Source: Candidatus Kuenenia stuttgartensis
GTDB lineage: Bacteria; Bacteroidota; Bacteroidia; Chitinophagales; Chitinophagaceae
Reading direction: 5' to 3'
NCBI GenBank assembly: GCA_943330835.2
Contig: CALQJH020000015.1
Location: 1 to 13,618 of the forward strand
Length of the DNA: 13,618 nucleotides
Positions 6,468 to 13,110 of this stretch are shown piece by piece. The notes below the pieces were generated by a model, which saw only the letters and a program-made list of their open reading frames with translations, had not been told where the DNA came from and ran no database searches. Every line of letters starts with the position of its first letter. Positions within the stretch are counted from its first letter, which is position 1. Both the position numbers and the translations under genes were made by a program.

Positions 6468-7634
6468 TTACACTATTGGATGTCTTTTAAATGGCTTTGT
6501 TCTGTCAAATTGATATCGGTAAGTTGTCAATTGACGAGAATTAAATACCTCTCCTACATTTTTTGCCATATTCATCATTTTTGGATTGAAATCACCAATC
6601 CATTGCATTTCATAATTGGTATAGGGCAACTTCTTTTTAAGCAGCATGGTTGATGTTTCTGCAATGATATAGGCATTTATTCCTTTGCTTTGAAATTCTG
6701 GAATGATTCCAAAAACCAGGCCAGTCAATTTTCTGTTGATTTTAAATGTTTTTAGCCACAGAAAATATAATTTATTCAACAAATCAAATTTACCGTTCAG
6801 GTATTTGAACCATTGATTCAAATCAGGCAGGTTGATAAACATTGCTATGGGATTTCCCTGATAATAAGCGAACCAGATTGCTCTTGGATCCATCACAGGT
6901 TTCATTTTTTTAAACATCATCAAAACTTGTTCCTTCGATAATTGTTTCAATCCACCATGACCTGCCCATGCTTTATTGTACACTTCTGTAAAATCATCAG
7001 CATATTTTTCGAGGTGCTTCTTTTCCAGATGACGAGCGGAGTAATCAGGGTTTGCAGCTATACTATCGTGTTTTTCCCAAATTTTATCATTTAAGGGTTC
7101 TTTGGGAAGCATGCCAAAACAATATTGTTGATAAAAGGGCTGAAATCCGTAGGTTTCAAACAAGTCTTTATAATAAATCGGATTGTAATTCATACCATAG
7201 AGTGGCTGGCTGAAACCTTCTGTTAAAAGGCCCCACCAACGATCACGTTCTCCAAAATTTATAGGGCCATCCATTGCTTCAACATTTTCTTTGATCAACC
7301 AATGTCTGGCATTGTCAAATAATAAATCTGCAGCATCCTGGTTATTGATACATTCAAAAAAACCAATTCCTCCTACAGCGAATTCATCTCCTTTATTTTT
7401 GTATTTGCTATTTACAAATGCTGCAATTCGCCCAATTAAATTACCCTGATTATCTTTCAATATCCAACGAATGGTTTTACCAAATCGGTAAGCCTTATTC
7501 TTCTTTTCATTAAAAATTTCATTTATGTCCTTGTCCAACGGTCTTATCCAATTGGCATTGTTTTTATAAATAACTAAGGGCACTTCAATAAAAAGTCGTG
7601 CACTTTTTGAATCCTCTATTGGAATGATTTGCAT
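6468..7634 (-). CDS. GNAT-like (acyl-CoA N-acyltransferase fold) protein of unknown function
   Basis: A 388-residue protein without a signal peptide or membrane segments, so probably cytoplasmic. The region 305-375 looks like the C-terminal half of a GNAT domain: a strand LVFGIIPEF, a Gln-Ser-Lys-Gly-Ile turn where acetyl-CoA would bind, a helix, then YEMQWIGDFNPKMM and a closing TTYRYQF. This WI..N..M....G....YR.Y ending is common in GNAT proteins. The N-terminal half has a striking conserved-looking block MDGPINFGERDRWWGLL (121-137) and an aromatic-rich part (NYNPIYYKDLFETYGFQPFY). I recall similar large uncharacterised proteins in many Bacteroidota, and possibly the E. coli YghO family, but I cannot confirm that. 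It lies 33 bases downstream of the lipid hydroxylase gene and is probably cotranscribed with it, so a lipid-linked acyl transfer is one idea. The substrate is not identified. Confidence 0.8.
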   Translation of the reverse strand: MQIIPIEDSKSARLFIEVPLVIYKNNANWIRPLDKDINEIFNEKKNKAYRFGKTIRWILKDNQGNLIGRIAAFVNSKYKNKGDEFAVGGIGFFECINNQDAADLLFDNARHWLIKENVEAMDGPINFGERDRWWGLLTEGFSQPLYGMNYNPIYYKDLFETYGFQPFYQQYCFGMLPKEPLNDKIWEKHDSIAANPDYSARHLEKKHLEKYADDFTEVYNKAWAGHGGLKQLSKEQVLMMFKKMKPVMDPRAIWFAYYQGNPIAMFINLPDLNQWFKYLNGKFDLLNKLYFLWLKTFKINRKLTGLVFGIIPEFQSKGINAYIIAETSTMLLKKKLPYTNYEMQWIGDFNPKMMNMAKNVGEVFNSRQLTTYRYQFDRTKPFKRHPIV

Positions 7635-7667
7635 GTTTGAAAATGAATTGAAGTGAAATTCAATTAG

Positions 7668-8555
7668 CTAAGTTAATTTTTTTCTCATTTCTGCGGCCGT
7701 TAAACTACTGCCATCATGACTCCATCCCGGCGGCATAAATAAGTATTTTAATTTTGTAGCAAAAGAAATTGATTTTGATAAATCTTTTCCTATGGCTACC
7801 CATTCATGTAAAATTATTTTGAATGGGCTGTTGGTTTTGGCAATTGGCTTCGTTAATCCATATACAATAGTTTCCGCCTCAAGCTCTTCCTGAAATGTAC
7901 CAAAAAGTTTGTCCCAAATAATCAGACACATTCCCATATTTTTATCAAGGTATATTACATTACTTGCATGATGCACACGATGGTGAGATGGGCTTACAAA
8001 AAAAGCTTCAAACCAACCCGGCATTTTTTTGATGTATTGAGTATGTACGAGTATTCCATAAGTTTGAGTGATCGAGTACATGAAAATAATATCCAAGGGG
8101 CTAAATCCTAAAAAGGCAATTGGAATAAAATAAACAAATCGGTAAACAGGTTGAAAGACTGATGATCTGAATCCTGTTGTTAAATTATATTCATCAGATG
8201 AATGATGCGTTACATGCACCGCCCAAAAAATTCTACAGTAATGGTCAACTCTATGCTCAACATAAAATGCCAGATCTTCCAAGAAGAATAATACAATCCA
8301 ATATAAATAAACGTTTTCGATTTTTATAAAATGATGCAAATAACAACAAGCTAAAATGGCGATATAAAAAAGCGCTCTTAAAATAAGATCAATTCCAGCA
8401 TTGAGTAAGGTGAAGTAAATATTTTGAAAAGTACTGCTTAACGAGTAGTATTTTTTATGTTGAACATTACTGAATAAAATTTCAGCAATAATAACCAGGC
8501 TGTAAAAAGGAATTGAACATAAAATAAATAAAGCTTCTTTGGAAGACTGCATCAT
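7668..8555 (-). CDS. Sterol desaturase / fatty acid hydroxylase superfamily membrane protein
   Basis: A 295-residue integral membrane di-iron enzyme. The three histidine clusters of the superfamily are present and in order: HRVDH (101-105, HxxxH), HVTHH (114-118, HxxHH) and HHRVHH (191-196), followed by the usual NMGMCLIIWDKLFGTF (about 205-220). Hydrophobic segments lie at about 8-28, 45-73, 82-99 and 138-171. Members insert oxygen or a double bond into lipids such as fatty acyl chains, ornithine lipids or carotenoids; the substrate here cannot be read from the sequence. Two ATG codons stand in tandem (8555 and 8552) and either may be used. It follows frr by 50 bases and precedes the GNAT-like gene by 33 bases. 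It is a good member of the family, but a more exact name is not justified. Confidence 0.88.
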   Translation of the reverse strand: MMQSSKEALFILCSIPFYSLVIIAEILFSNVQHKKYYSLSSTFQNIYFTLLNAGIDLILRALFYIAILACCYLHHFIKIENVYLYWIVLFFLEDLAFYVEHRVDHYCRIFWAVHVTHHSSDEYNLTTGFRSSVFQPVYRFVYFIPIAFLGFSPLDIIFMYSITQTYGILVHTQYIKKMPGWFEAFFVSPSHHRVHHASNVIYLDKNMGMCLIIWDKLFGTFQEELEAETIVYGLTKPIAKTNSPFKIILHEWVAIGKDLSKSISFATKLKYLFMPPGWSHDGSSLTAAEMRKKLT

Positions 8556-8605
8556 TGTGTTTTGCCTGAATCTTTGAAGAGTAAAATAAAAAGAAGAATG
8601 TTACT

Positions 8606-9166
8606 TTACACAGCCATAATTTCTTTTTCTTTCGCCGCAAGGTGTTTATCAATTAAAGCGATGAATTTGTCGGTATTATCCTGTGTGTTTTTTTCTGCAT
8701 CCTTGCATTCATCTTCGCTTATACCATCTTTTTGGAGTTTTTTAATTTGCTCAATACTATCTCTTCTGATATTTCTGATAGATACTTTTGCAATTTCACC
8801 TTCTCCATTGCATTTTTTTACCAATTCTTTTCTTCTTTCTTCTGTTAGAGGCGGTAAAAAAAGTCTGATATTAACTCCGTCATTTTGAGGTGTAATACCA
8901 ATATTAGCTACCATAATTCCGCGTTCTATAGGCTGTAACATTGCTTTTTCCCATGGCTGAACAGAAATAGTTCTCGCATCTAGAACGGTAACATTTGCTA
9001 CCTGATTCAGTGGGGTAGGGTTCCCATAGTAATCAACCATTATATTGTCAAGCATCGAAGGACTTGCTTTACCAGCCCTAATCTTTGATAATTCGGTCTC
9101 TAAATGGTTAATGGCTTTTGACATCATTGCGCTGTTGTCAAGCATTATTTGATTTAAATCTGACAT
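8606..9166 (-). CDS. frr: Ribosome recycling factor
   Basis: A 186-residue cytoplasmic protein, the usual RRF length. With EF-G it splits post-termination ribosomes so that they can be reused. Family landmarks are all present: IRAGKASPSMLDNIMVDYYG (about 29-48), TPLNQVANV, the SVQPWEKAML strand, PLTEERRKELVKK, and the helix SIRNIRRDSIEQIKKL, then DECKDAEKNTQDNTDKFI and KEKEIM at the end. The start gives MSDLNQIM and no longer alternative is needed. In many bacteria frr follows pyrH; here its upstream same-strand neighbour is a WecA-like transferase, 72 bases away, and pyrH is not in the window. A -7-like box 20 bases before the ATG suggests its own promoter. Confidence 0.96.
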   Translation of the reverse strand: MSDLNQIMLDNSAMMSKAINHLETELSKIRAGKASPSMLDNIMVDYYGNPTPLNQVANVTVLDARTISVQPWEKAMLQPIERGIMVANIGITPQNDGVNIRLFLPPLTEERRKELVKKCNGEGEIAKVSIRNIRRDSIEQIKKLQKDGISEDECKDAEKNTQDNTDKFIALIDKHLAAKEKEIMAV

Positions 9167-9185
9167 AATATTATGAATTGCAAAG

Positions 9186-9193
9186 CAAATTTA
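9186..9193 (-). promoter_or_regulatory. Possible -7 promoter element of frr
   Basis: TAAATTTG on the minus strand fits the Bacteroidota -7 consensus TAnnTTTG and ends 19 bases before the frr ATG, much like the spacing at the transketolase promoter. The -33 position (about 9214-9217) has no TTTG, so support is partial. Confidence 0.35.
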
Positions 9194-9238
9194 TAAAAAC
9201 TGCTCGTTATTTTTTACTTTAAATTTAATAGGATAAGA

Positions 9239-10363
9239 TTACTCCACATTAATCATCTCCGAAACCAGTGAAAATAATTTTTCTGATTTCACCAGTTCGC
9301 TATCAAAAGATTTTTTATTTAAGGCTGCTCGTTTTCTTTGTCTAAGTGCATATACTATTCCGGTTAATAAAAGCGCCGTAACAAATAGCAACATCATTAG
9401 ATAAGTAGTGCCGATTGACCGGAATCCTAATGCGAGCATAATAAAAACCACGTTTGAAAAAACACATACTAATGTAGTGATTCTATGGCTAAGGCCTAAG
9501 TCTAATAAGAAATGATGAATGTGATTTCTATCGGGACTAAATGGAGATCTTCTACTAAATATACGAAGCCCAAAGACTCGAAGGGTATCAAATAGGGGAA
9601 TCATGAGTATAGCGAAACCTATACTAATTGCTGACCCCAGGTGCAATGTAGCTGTTGGTGCCGAAGCTATATTAATAAATTTTATTACCAGAATAGCATT
9701 AATTAAACCAACTAATAAGGAGCCTGTGTCTCCCATAAAAATTCTTGCAGGTGGAAAATTATAAATAATAAAACCGATAAGACTTCCTGTTAGTGAAAAA
9801 GCCATTACCGCATAGGTCAACTGATTAGTATAAAAAAAGTATGCTCCAAATACGAAAGAAGTCAAAATGCCAATACTTCCTGCAAGTCCGTCTACCCCAT
9901 CAATAAGATTAAATGAATTGGTTATCACAATAATAGTAAAAAATGAAAGTACAATACTAGCTAAATGCGGCATTTCGTAAATTCCTAAAAAACCATGCAT
10001 ATTGCTAATTTGAACACCTCCAAATTTAATGAGAATTCCGGCGGCAATAAGTTGACCCATAAATTTCTTGGTAGGAGAAAGAATTAAAATATCATCTTTA
10101 ATACCAAGAAAAAATATCACGATAGATGCTGCAATAAAATATTGAAGTTCTGATGCCCCTCCTTGAGGAACACCTAGCAACGTAGCAATAACAAATCCTG
10201 CAAAAATGCCCAATCCTCCTAAAGTAGGAATTACAGCTTTATGAACTTTCCGGCCATCTGGCTTGTCGAATAGTTTTTTGTCTTTTGCAACCTGAATAAT
10301 TACGGGGATTGCAAAAAAAGTAATTATAAAAGCTAAGCCACTACTAAGTAGTATTTTGTCCAT
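9239..10363 (-). CDS. WecA/TagO-type undecaprenyl-phosphate N-acetylglucosaminyl 1-phosphate transferase
   Basis: A 374-residue polytopic membrane enzyme of the MraY/WecA (PNPT) family. It moves a sugar-1-phosphate, usually GlcNAc-1-P, from a UDP-sugar to undecaprenyl phosphate and so starts O-antigen, capsule or other surface glycans on the inner face of the inner membrane. The acidic and polar family motifs are in order: GIKDD (87-91), NSFNLIDGVDGLAGSIG (149-165), FMGDTGS (209-215), and the cytoplasmic RNHIHH (279-284). The HIHH form points to the WecA/TagO branch and away from MraY. About ten hydrophobic segments are visible, and a short basic cytoplasmic tail follows the last one (from about 341). 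It is the first gene of the minus-strand row and is divergent from the transketolase gene. The exact sugar is not determined by the sequence. Confidence 0.88.
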   Translation of the reverse strand: MDKILLSSGLAFIITFFAIPVIIQVAKDKKLFDKPDGRKVHKAVIPTLGGLGIFAGFVIATLLGVPQGGASELQYFIAASIVIFFLGIKDDILILSPTKKFMGQLIAAGILIKFGGVQISNMHGFLGIYEMPHLASIVLSFFTIIVITNSFNLIDGVDGLAGSIGILTSFVFGAYFFYTNQLTYAVMAFSLTGSLIGFIIYNFPPARIFMGDTGSLLVGLINAILVIKFINIASAPTATLHLGSAISIGFAILMIPLFDTLRVFGLRIFSRRSPFSPDRNHIHHFLLDLGLSHRITTLVCVFSNVVFIMLALGFRSIGTTYLMMLLFVTALLLTGIVYALRQRKRAALNKKSFDSELVKSEKLFSLVSEMINVE

Positions 10364-10441
10364 ATGGGAATTATATTACAAGAAGCCTCACGAAATTTAA
10401 TAATAATGTTCAATTTGGAAAAAGTATGAATTGCATCAAAA

Positions 10442-10475
10442 CGTCCTCCATCTAGTCAGGACGGATTGTATGTCC
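10442..10475. other. Overlapping alternative stems in the divergent intergenic region
   Basis: CGTCCT (10442-10447) can pair with AGGACG (10458-10463) across a 10-base loop. The same GGAC (10459-10462) can instead pair with GTCC (10472-10475). The stretch is more GC-rich than its surroundings. It lies about 80 bases upstream of the WecA-like gene and upstream of the transketolase promoter, so a leader function is possible only for the minus-strand transcript. Confidence 0.25.
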
Positions 10476-10543
10476 CTCTTTGACTATCACAATGTTAAGA
10501 AAAAAAGCCCACATCTAGCTCTTCGTATTTTATTATTATTTTC

Positions 10544-10575
10544 TTTGTCAATAACATGAACTTAAAGTAGGTTTG
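10544..10575 (+). promoter_or_regulatory. Bacteroidota-type promoter of the transketolase gene
   Basis: TTTG at 10544-10547 and TAGGTTTG at 10568-10575 are separated by 20 bases, an exact match to the Bacteroidota vegetative promoter (TTTG, N19-21, TAnnTTTG). Transcription would begin a few bases after 10575, leaving a leader of only about 10-15 bases before the ATG at 10594. Confidence 0.7.
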
Positions 10576-10593
10576 CAATCAAATTTTATACTC

Positions 10594-11433
10594 ATGGATA
10601 ATCCTGGCTTACCCCAAATTGCATCTCAAATCAGAAGAGATATCGTAAGAATGGTTCATGCTGTTCAAAGCGGTCATCCTGGTGGGTCTTTGGGTTGTGC
10701 AGATTTTCTTACGGCATTGTATTTTAAGCAGTTGAAAAGAAACAGCAGTTTTGAAATGGATGGAATTGGTGAGGATTTGTTTTTTCTAAGTAATGGACAT
10801 ATCTCTCCACTTTTATATAGCTGTTTGGCTCGTACTGGCTATTTTCCTGTTGCAGAATTAGCCACGTTTAGAAAAATAAACAGTCGTTTGCAAGGTCATC
10901 CTACTACTCACGAAGGTTTGCCTGGCGTAAGAATGTCAAGCGGCTCTCTTGGTCAGGGATTAAGTGTGGCATTAGGCGCAGCTTTAGCCAAAAAATTAAA
11001 TGGAGATGACGCCATAGTATATTCTCTGCATGGTGATGGCGAATTGGACGAAGGACAAAATTGGGAAGCCATTCTTTTTGCGGCACATAAAAAAGTAGAC
11101 AATCTTATCGCAACAATTGATTATAATGGTCAGCAAATTGACGGCGCTACAAAATCAGTCATGGGTTTGGGTAATTTAAAAGCAAAATTTGAATCTTTTG
11201 ATTGGCTGGTTGTAGAAATGAATGGCAATGACATGGAGGAGGTATTGGCTGGATTGGATAAAGCAAAATCACTATTGGGGAACGGAAGTCCTGTTGTAAT
11301 ATTGATGACTACCATAATGGGAAAAGGAATAGATTTTATGGAAGGCACTCACGAATGGCATGGCATTGCACCCAACGATGAACAATTAAAAAAAGCACTT
11401 GATCAATTGCCGGAAACTTTGGGCGATTACTGA
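10594..11433 (+). CDS. Transketolase, N-terminal subunit
   Basis: A 279-residue thiamine-diphosphate-binding half of a split transketolase, which moves two-carbon units in the non-oxidative pentose phosphate pathway together with a C-terminal subunit. Seen are SGHPGGSLG (26-34, cofactor-contacting His), NGHISPLLYS (67-76), GHPTTHEGLPGV (101-112), SSGSLGQGLSVALGAA (115-130), and the ThDP/Mg motif GDGELDEGQNWEA (147-159) ending in Asn178 of DYNGQQIDG. It closes with MGKGIDFMEG and HEWHGIAPN. The length is that of the usual N-terminal subunit, and the pyrimidine-binding and C-terminal domains are absent by design, not by truncation. The frame extends to a TTG at 10573, but that TTG lies inside the -7 promoter element, so the ATG at 10594 is used. 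The C-terminal subunit, often next door, is not in this window: the following gene is convergent and starts 6 bases on. Confidence 0.93.
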   Translation: MDNPGLPQIASQIRRDIVRMVHAVQSGHPGGSLGCADFLTALYFKQLKRNSSFEMDGIGEDLFFLSNGHISPLLYSCLARTGYFPVAELATFRKINSRLQGHPTTHEGLPGVRMSSGSLGQGLSVALGAALAKKLNGDDAIVYSLHGDGELDEGQNWEAILFAAHKKVDNLIATIDYNGQQIDGATKSVMGLGNLKAKFESFDWLVVEMNGNDMEEVLAGLDKAKSLLGNGSPVVILMTTIMGKGIDFMEGTHEWHGIAPNDEQLKKALDQLPETLGDY

Positions 11434-11439
11434 TACTAG

Positions 11440-12660
11440 TTATGCTAATGTTGATTTGTGACGGGCAGCTTTTATGGAAGGGATCCAGGAAGCAATCACA
11501 ACGATAACCAATGATGTAAATGTTACCAGCAAATAATCGGTAGCAATAGCTTTGACAGGAAAATAGTCAACTAAAAAAGAACCACCTTCTATTTTTATAA
11601 ATTTGAAATGTATTTGCAATAAGCTTATGGTTGCAGCAAGGATAATGCCTATCGCGGTTCCAATTATTCCCAACAACAATCCTTCTGCGAGAAAAATATT
11701 TCGAATCTGACCAAACGTCGCACCCATACTATTGAGTATGGCAATGTCTTGTTTTTTTTCCAGTACAAGCATAGATAACGCACTGATCATGTTAAAGGCA
11801 GCGATGATTAAAATTAAAGTAAGCACCAAATAAATGGCCCACTTTTCAGTCTTCATGGTATTGTAGAGATTTGAATTTTGTTCGTATCTATTTTTAATAA
11901 TAAATCTATCGCCCAATATTTTATTCAAGGCAGCTTTAGTATCCTTGTCGTTTACGGCAGGTTTTAATTTTATTTCTGCAGCACTAAAGGCGTCATCACG
12001 CATGCCCATTTGTTGTTTTACAAAATCAATATTGGTGATGGCATAAGCATTATCGAAATCTTGTTGAATAGAAAAAACGGCGGATGGACTAATAATCCCT
12101 TCGCTTAAAGTTTCTAGAGGGTCATTACTGCTGTTATTTGTTTTGGGTAAAATGACGGTAAGTCTTTCTGGGCCCAAAGCTTCATTCATACTTATTCCTG
12201 CAGCATTTTGTAATCCTACACCTACAATGAGGAATGGGTTTTCTGCATCACCTAAATCGTATTTCCCCTTTTTTATGTTAGCGGAAATGCCACACACATA
12301 TTTATAGTTATTGTCTACGCCTTTGAGCTGGAGAATGGTTTGTGATTCCCCGTTTTGAATCAGTGCTTTTTCTTCTACAATTAAGGATAAATAATCAACG
12401 GATGTATTGCTGCTAAGTTCTTTTATTTTTTGTGGGGTCAATACAAATGTCTTTCCATTAGCAGGAACAATTTTCATGTCGGCATAGAAAGAAGAGTACA
12501 AAGATTTTACGAGGTCTTCAAAGCCATTAAAAACACTCAGTACAAGAATCTGACAGCAGGTTGCAAAGGCGATTACAGCAGTAGTTACCCATGCAATAAT
12601 ATTGATAGCGTGAGTAGATTTTTTTGCTCTGAAATATCGCCATGCAAAATTTAAATACAT
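11440..12660 (-). CDS. LolC/LolE-type ABC transporter permease (FtsX/MacB family)
   Basis: A 406-residue inner-membrane permease with the standard four-segment layout. A first membrane helix (about 18-44) is followed by a large periplasmic MacB-like domain (about 45-272). Three C-terminal helices lie at about 273-299, 322-348 and 375-396. The FtsX-type coupling region EKKQDIAILNSMGAT (301-315) follows the second helix, and the protein ends with the typical WIPSIKAARHKS. The N-terminus MYLNFAWRYFRAKKSTHAIN closely resembles lipoprotein-releasing LolC/LolE permeases, which extract outer-membrane lipoproteins using the ATPase LolD. LolD is not in this window. It lies 18 bases downstream of rbfA and is very likely cotranscribed. 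Other MacB-family permeases cannot be fully excluded. Confidence 0.87.
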   Translation of the reverse strand: MYLNFAWRYFRAKKSTHAINIIAWVTTAVIAFATCCQILVLSVFNGFEDLVKSLYSSFYADMKIVPANGKTFVLTPQKIKELSSNTSVDYLSLIVEEKALIQNGESQTILQLKGVDNNYKYVCGISANIKKGKYDLGDAENPFLIVGVGLQNAAGISMNEALGPERLTVILPKTNNSSNDPLETLSEGIISPSAVFSIQQDFDNAYAITNIDFVKQQMGMRDDAFSAAEIKLKPAVNDKDTKAALNKILGDRFIIKNRYEQNSNLYNTMKTEKWAIYLVLTLILIIAAFNMISALSMLVLEKKQDIAILNSMGATFGQIRNIFLAEGLLLGIIGTAIGIILAATISLLQIHFKFIKIEGGSFLVDYFPVKAIATDYLLVTFTSLVIVVIASWIPSIKAARHKSTLA

Positions 12661-12678
12661 TTATTGGAGTAGGGGGGT

Positions 12679-13044
12679 TTATTTTTTCTCTTCTTTGTTT
12701 TTGATGTCTTTAAACAATTGTTCCATTTTGTCGACATAATCAAGTGTATCGTCAATATAAAAATTCAGTTGTGGCATTGAGCGGAGTTGGTGCCTTACTC
12801 TCACCGTGAGTTCTTTTTTAATTTCCCAGCTTCTCTCTTGAATTATTTTAAGTGCAGCAATGGCATCTTTTACTTTAAAGAAACTAAGATAAATTCTCGC
12901 ATCAAAAAGATCCGGAGTAATTTTTACCGATGCAATGGAAACCATTCCTCCATCAATCATGGAAAGTCCCAATCGTTGAAAAATCTCATTCAAATCTTTC
13001 TCTAATACTGCCGCAACTTGTTTCTGTCTTTTCCCTTCTATCAT
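12679..13044 (-). CDS. rbfA: Ribosome-binding factor A
   Basis: A 121-residue KH-like protein that binds the immature 30S subunit and helps mature the 5' end of 16S rRNA, important in the cold. The family pattern is clear: RQKQVAAVLEKDLNEIFQR at the start, then SIASVKITPDLFDARIYLSFF (about 36-56), the helix-strand part WEIKKELTVRVRHQLRSMPQLNFYIDDTLDY (about 73-103), and a helix DKMEQLFKDI ending in a charged tail. The length is normal. It is the first gene of a two-gene minus-strand unit with the Lol-type permease 18 bases later, and is divergent from the ABC exporter gene with 66 bases between the start codons. Confidence 0.94.
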   Translation of the reverse strand: MIEGKRQKQVAAVLEKDLNEIFQRLGLSMIDGGMVSIASVKITPDLFDARIYLSFFKVKDAIAALKIIQERSWEIKKELTVRVRHQLRSMPQLNFYIDDTLDYVDKMEQLFKDIKNKEEKK

Positions 13045-13079
13045 AATATTAATGAGTTTATTAGGTGTAAAATTAGTTA

Positions 13080-13096
13080 CTTTGCCCCTTACAAAG
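13080..13096. promoter_or_regulatory. Inverted repeat in the rbfA / ABC exporter divergent promoter region
   Basis: CTTTG (13080-13084) and CAAAG (13092-13096) form an inverted repeat around a 7-base C-rich centre. On the plus strand it overlaps a one-mismatch -7 box (TTACTTTG, 13077-13084) that would serve the exporter. On the minus strand its TTTG could be a -33 element for rbfA, followed 16 bases later by TAATTTTA. Each element alone is weak. Confidence 0.25.
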
Positions 13097-13110
13097 CATG
13101 TTATTAAAAA

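Noticed and set aside
8562..8888. Plus-strand open frame of 108 codons across the end of frr
   Set aside because: It lies antisense to well-conserved frr codons and its translation is a low-complexity Ser/Leu/Phe sequence, so it is a shadow frame.
10573..10593. Longer transketolase start at a TTG
   Set aside because: The TTG lies inside the -7 promoter element TAGGTTTG, so it should not be in the transcript.
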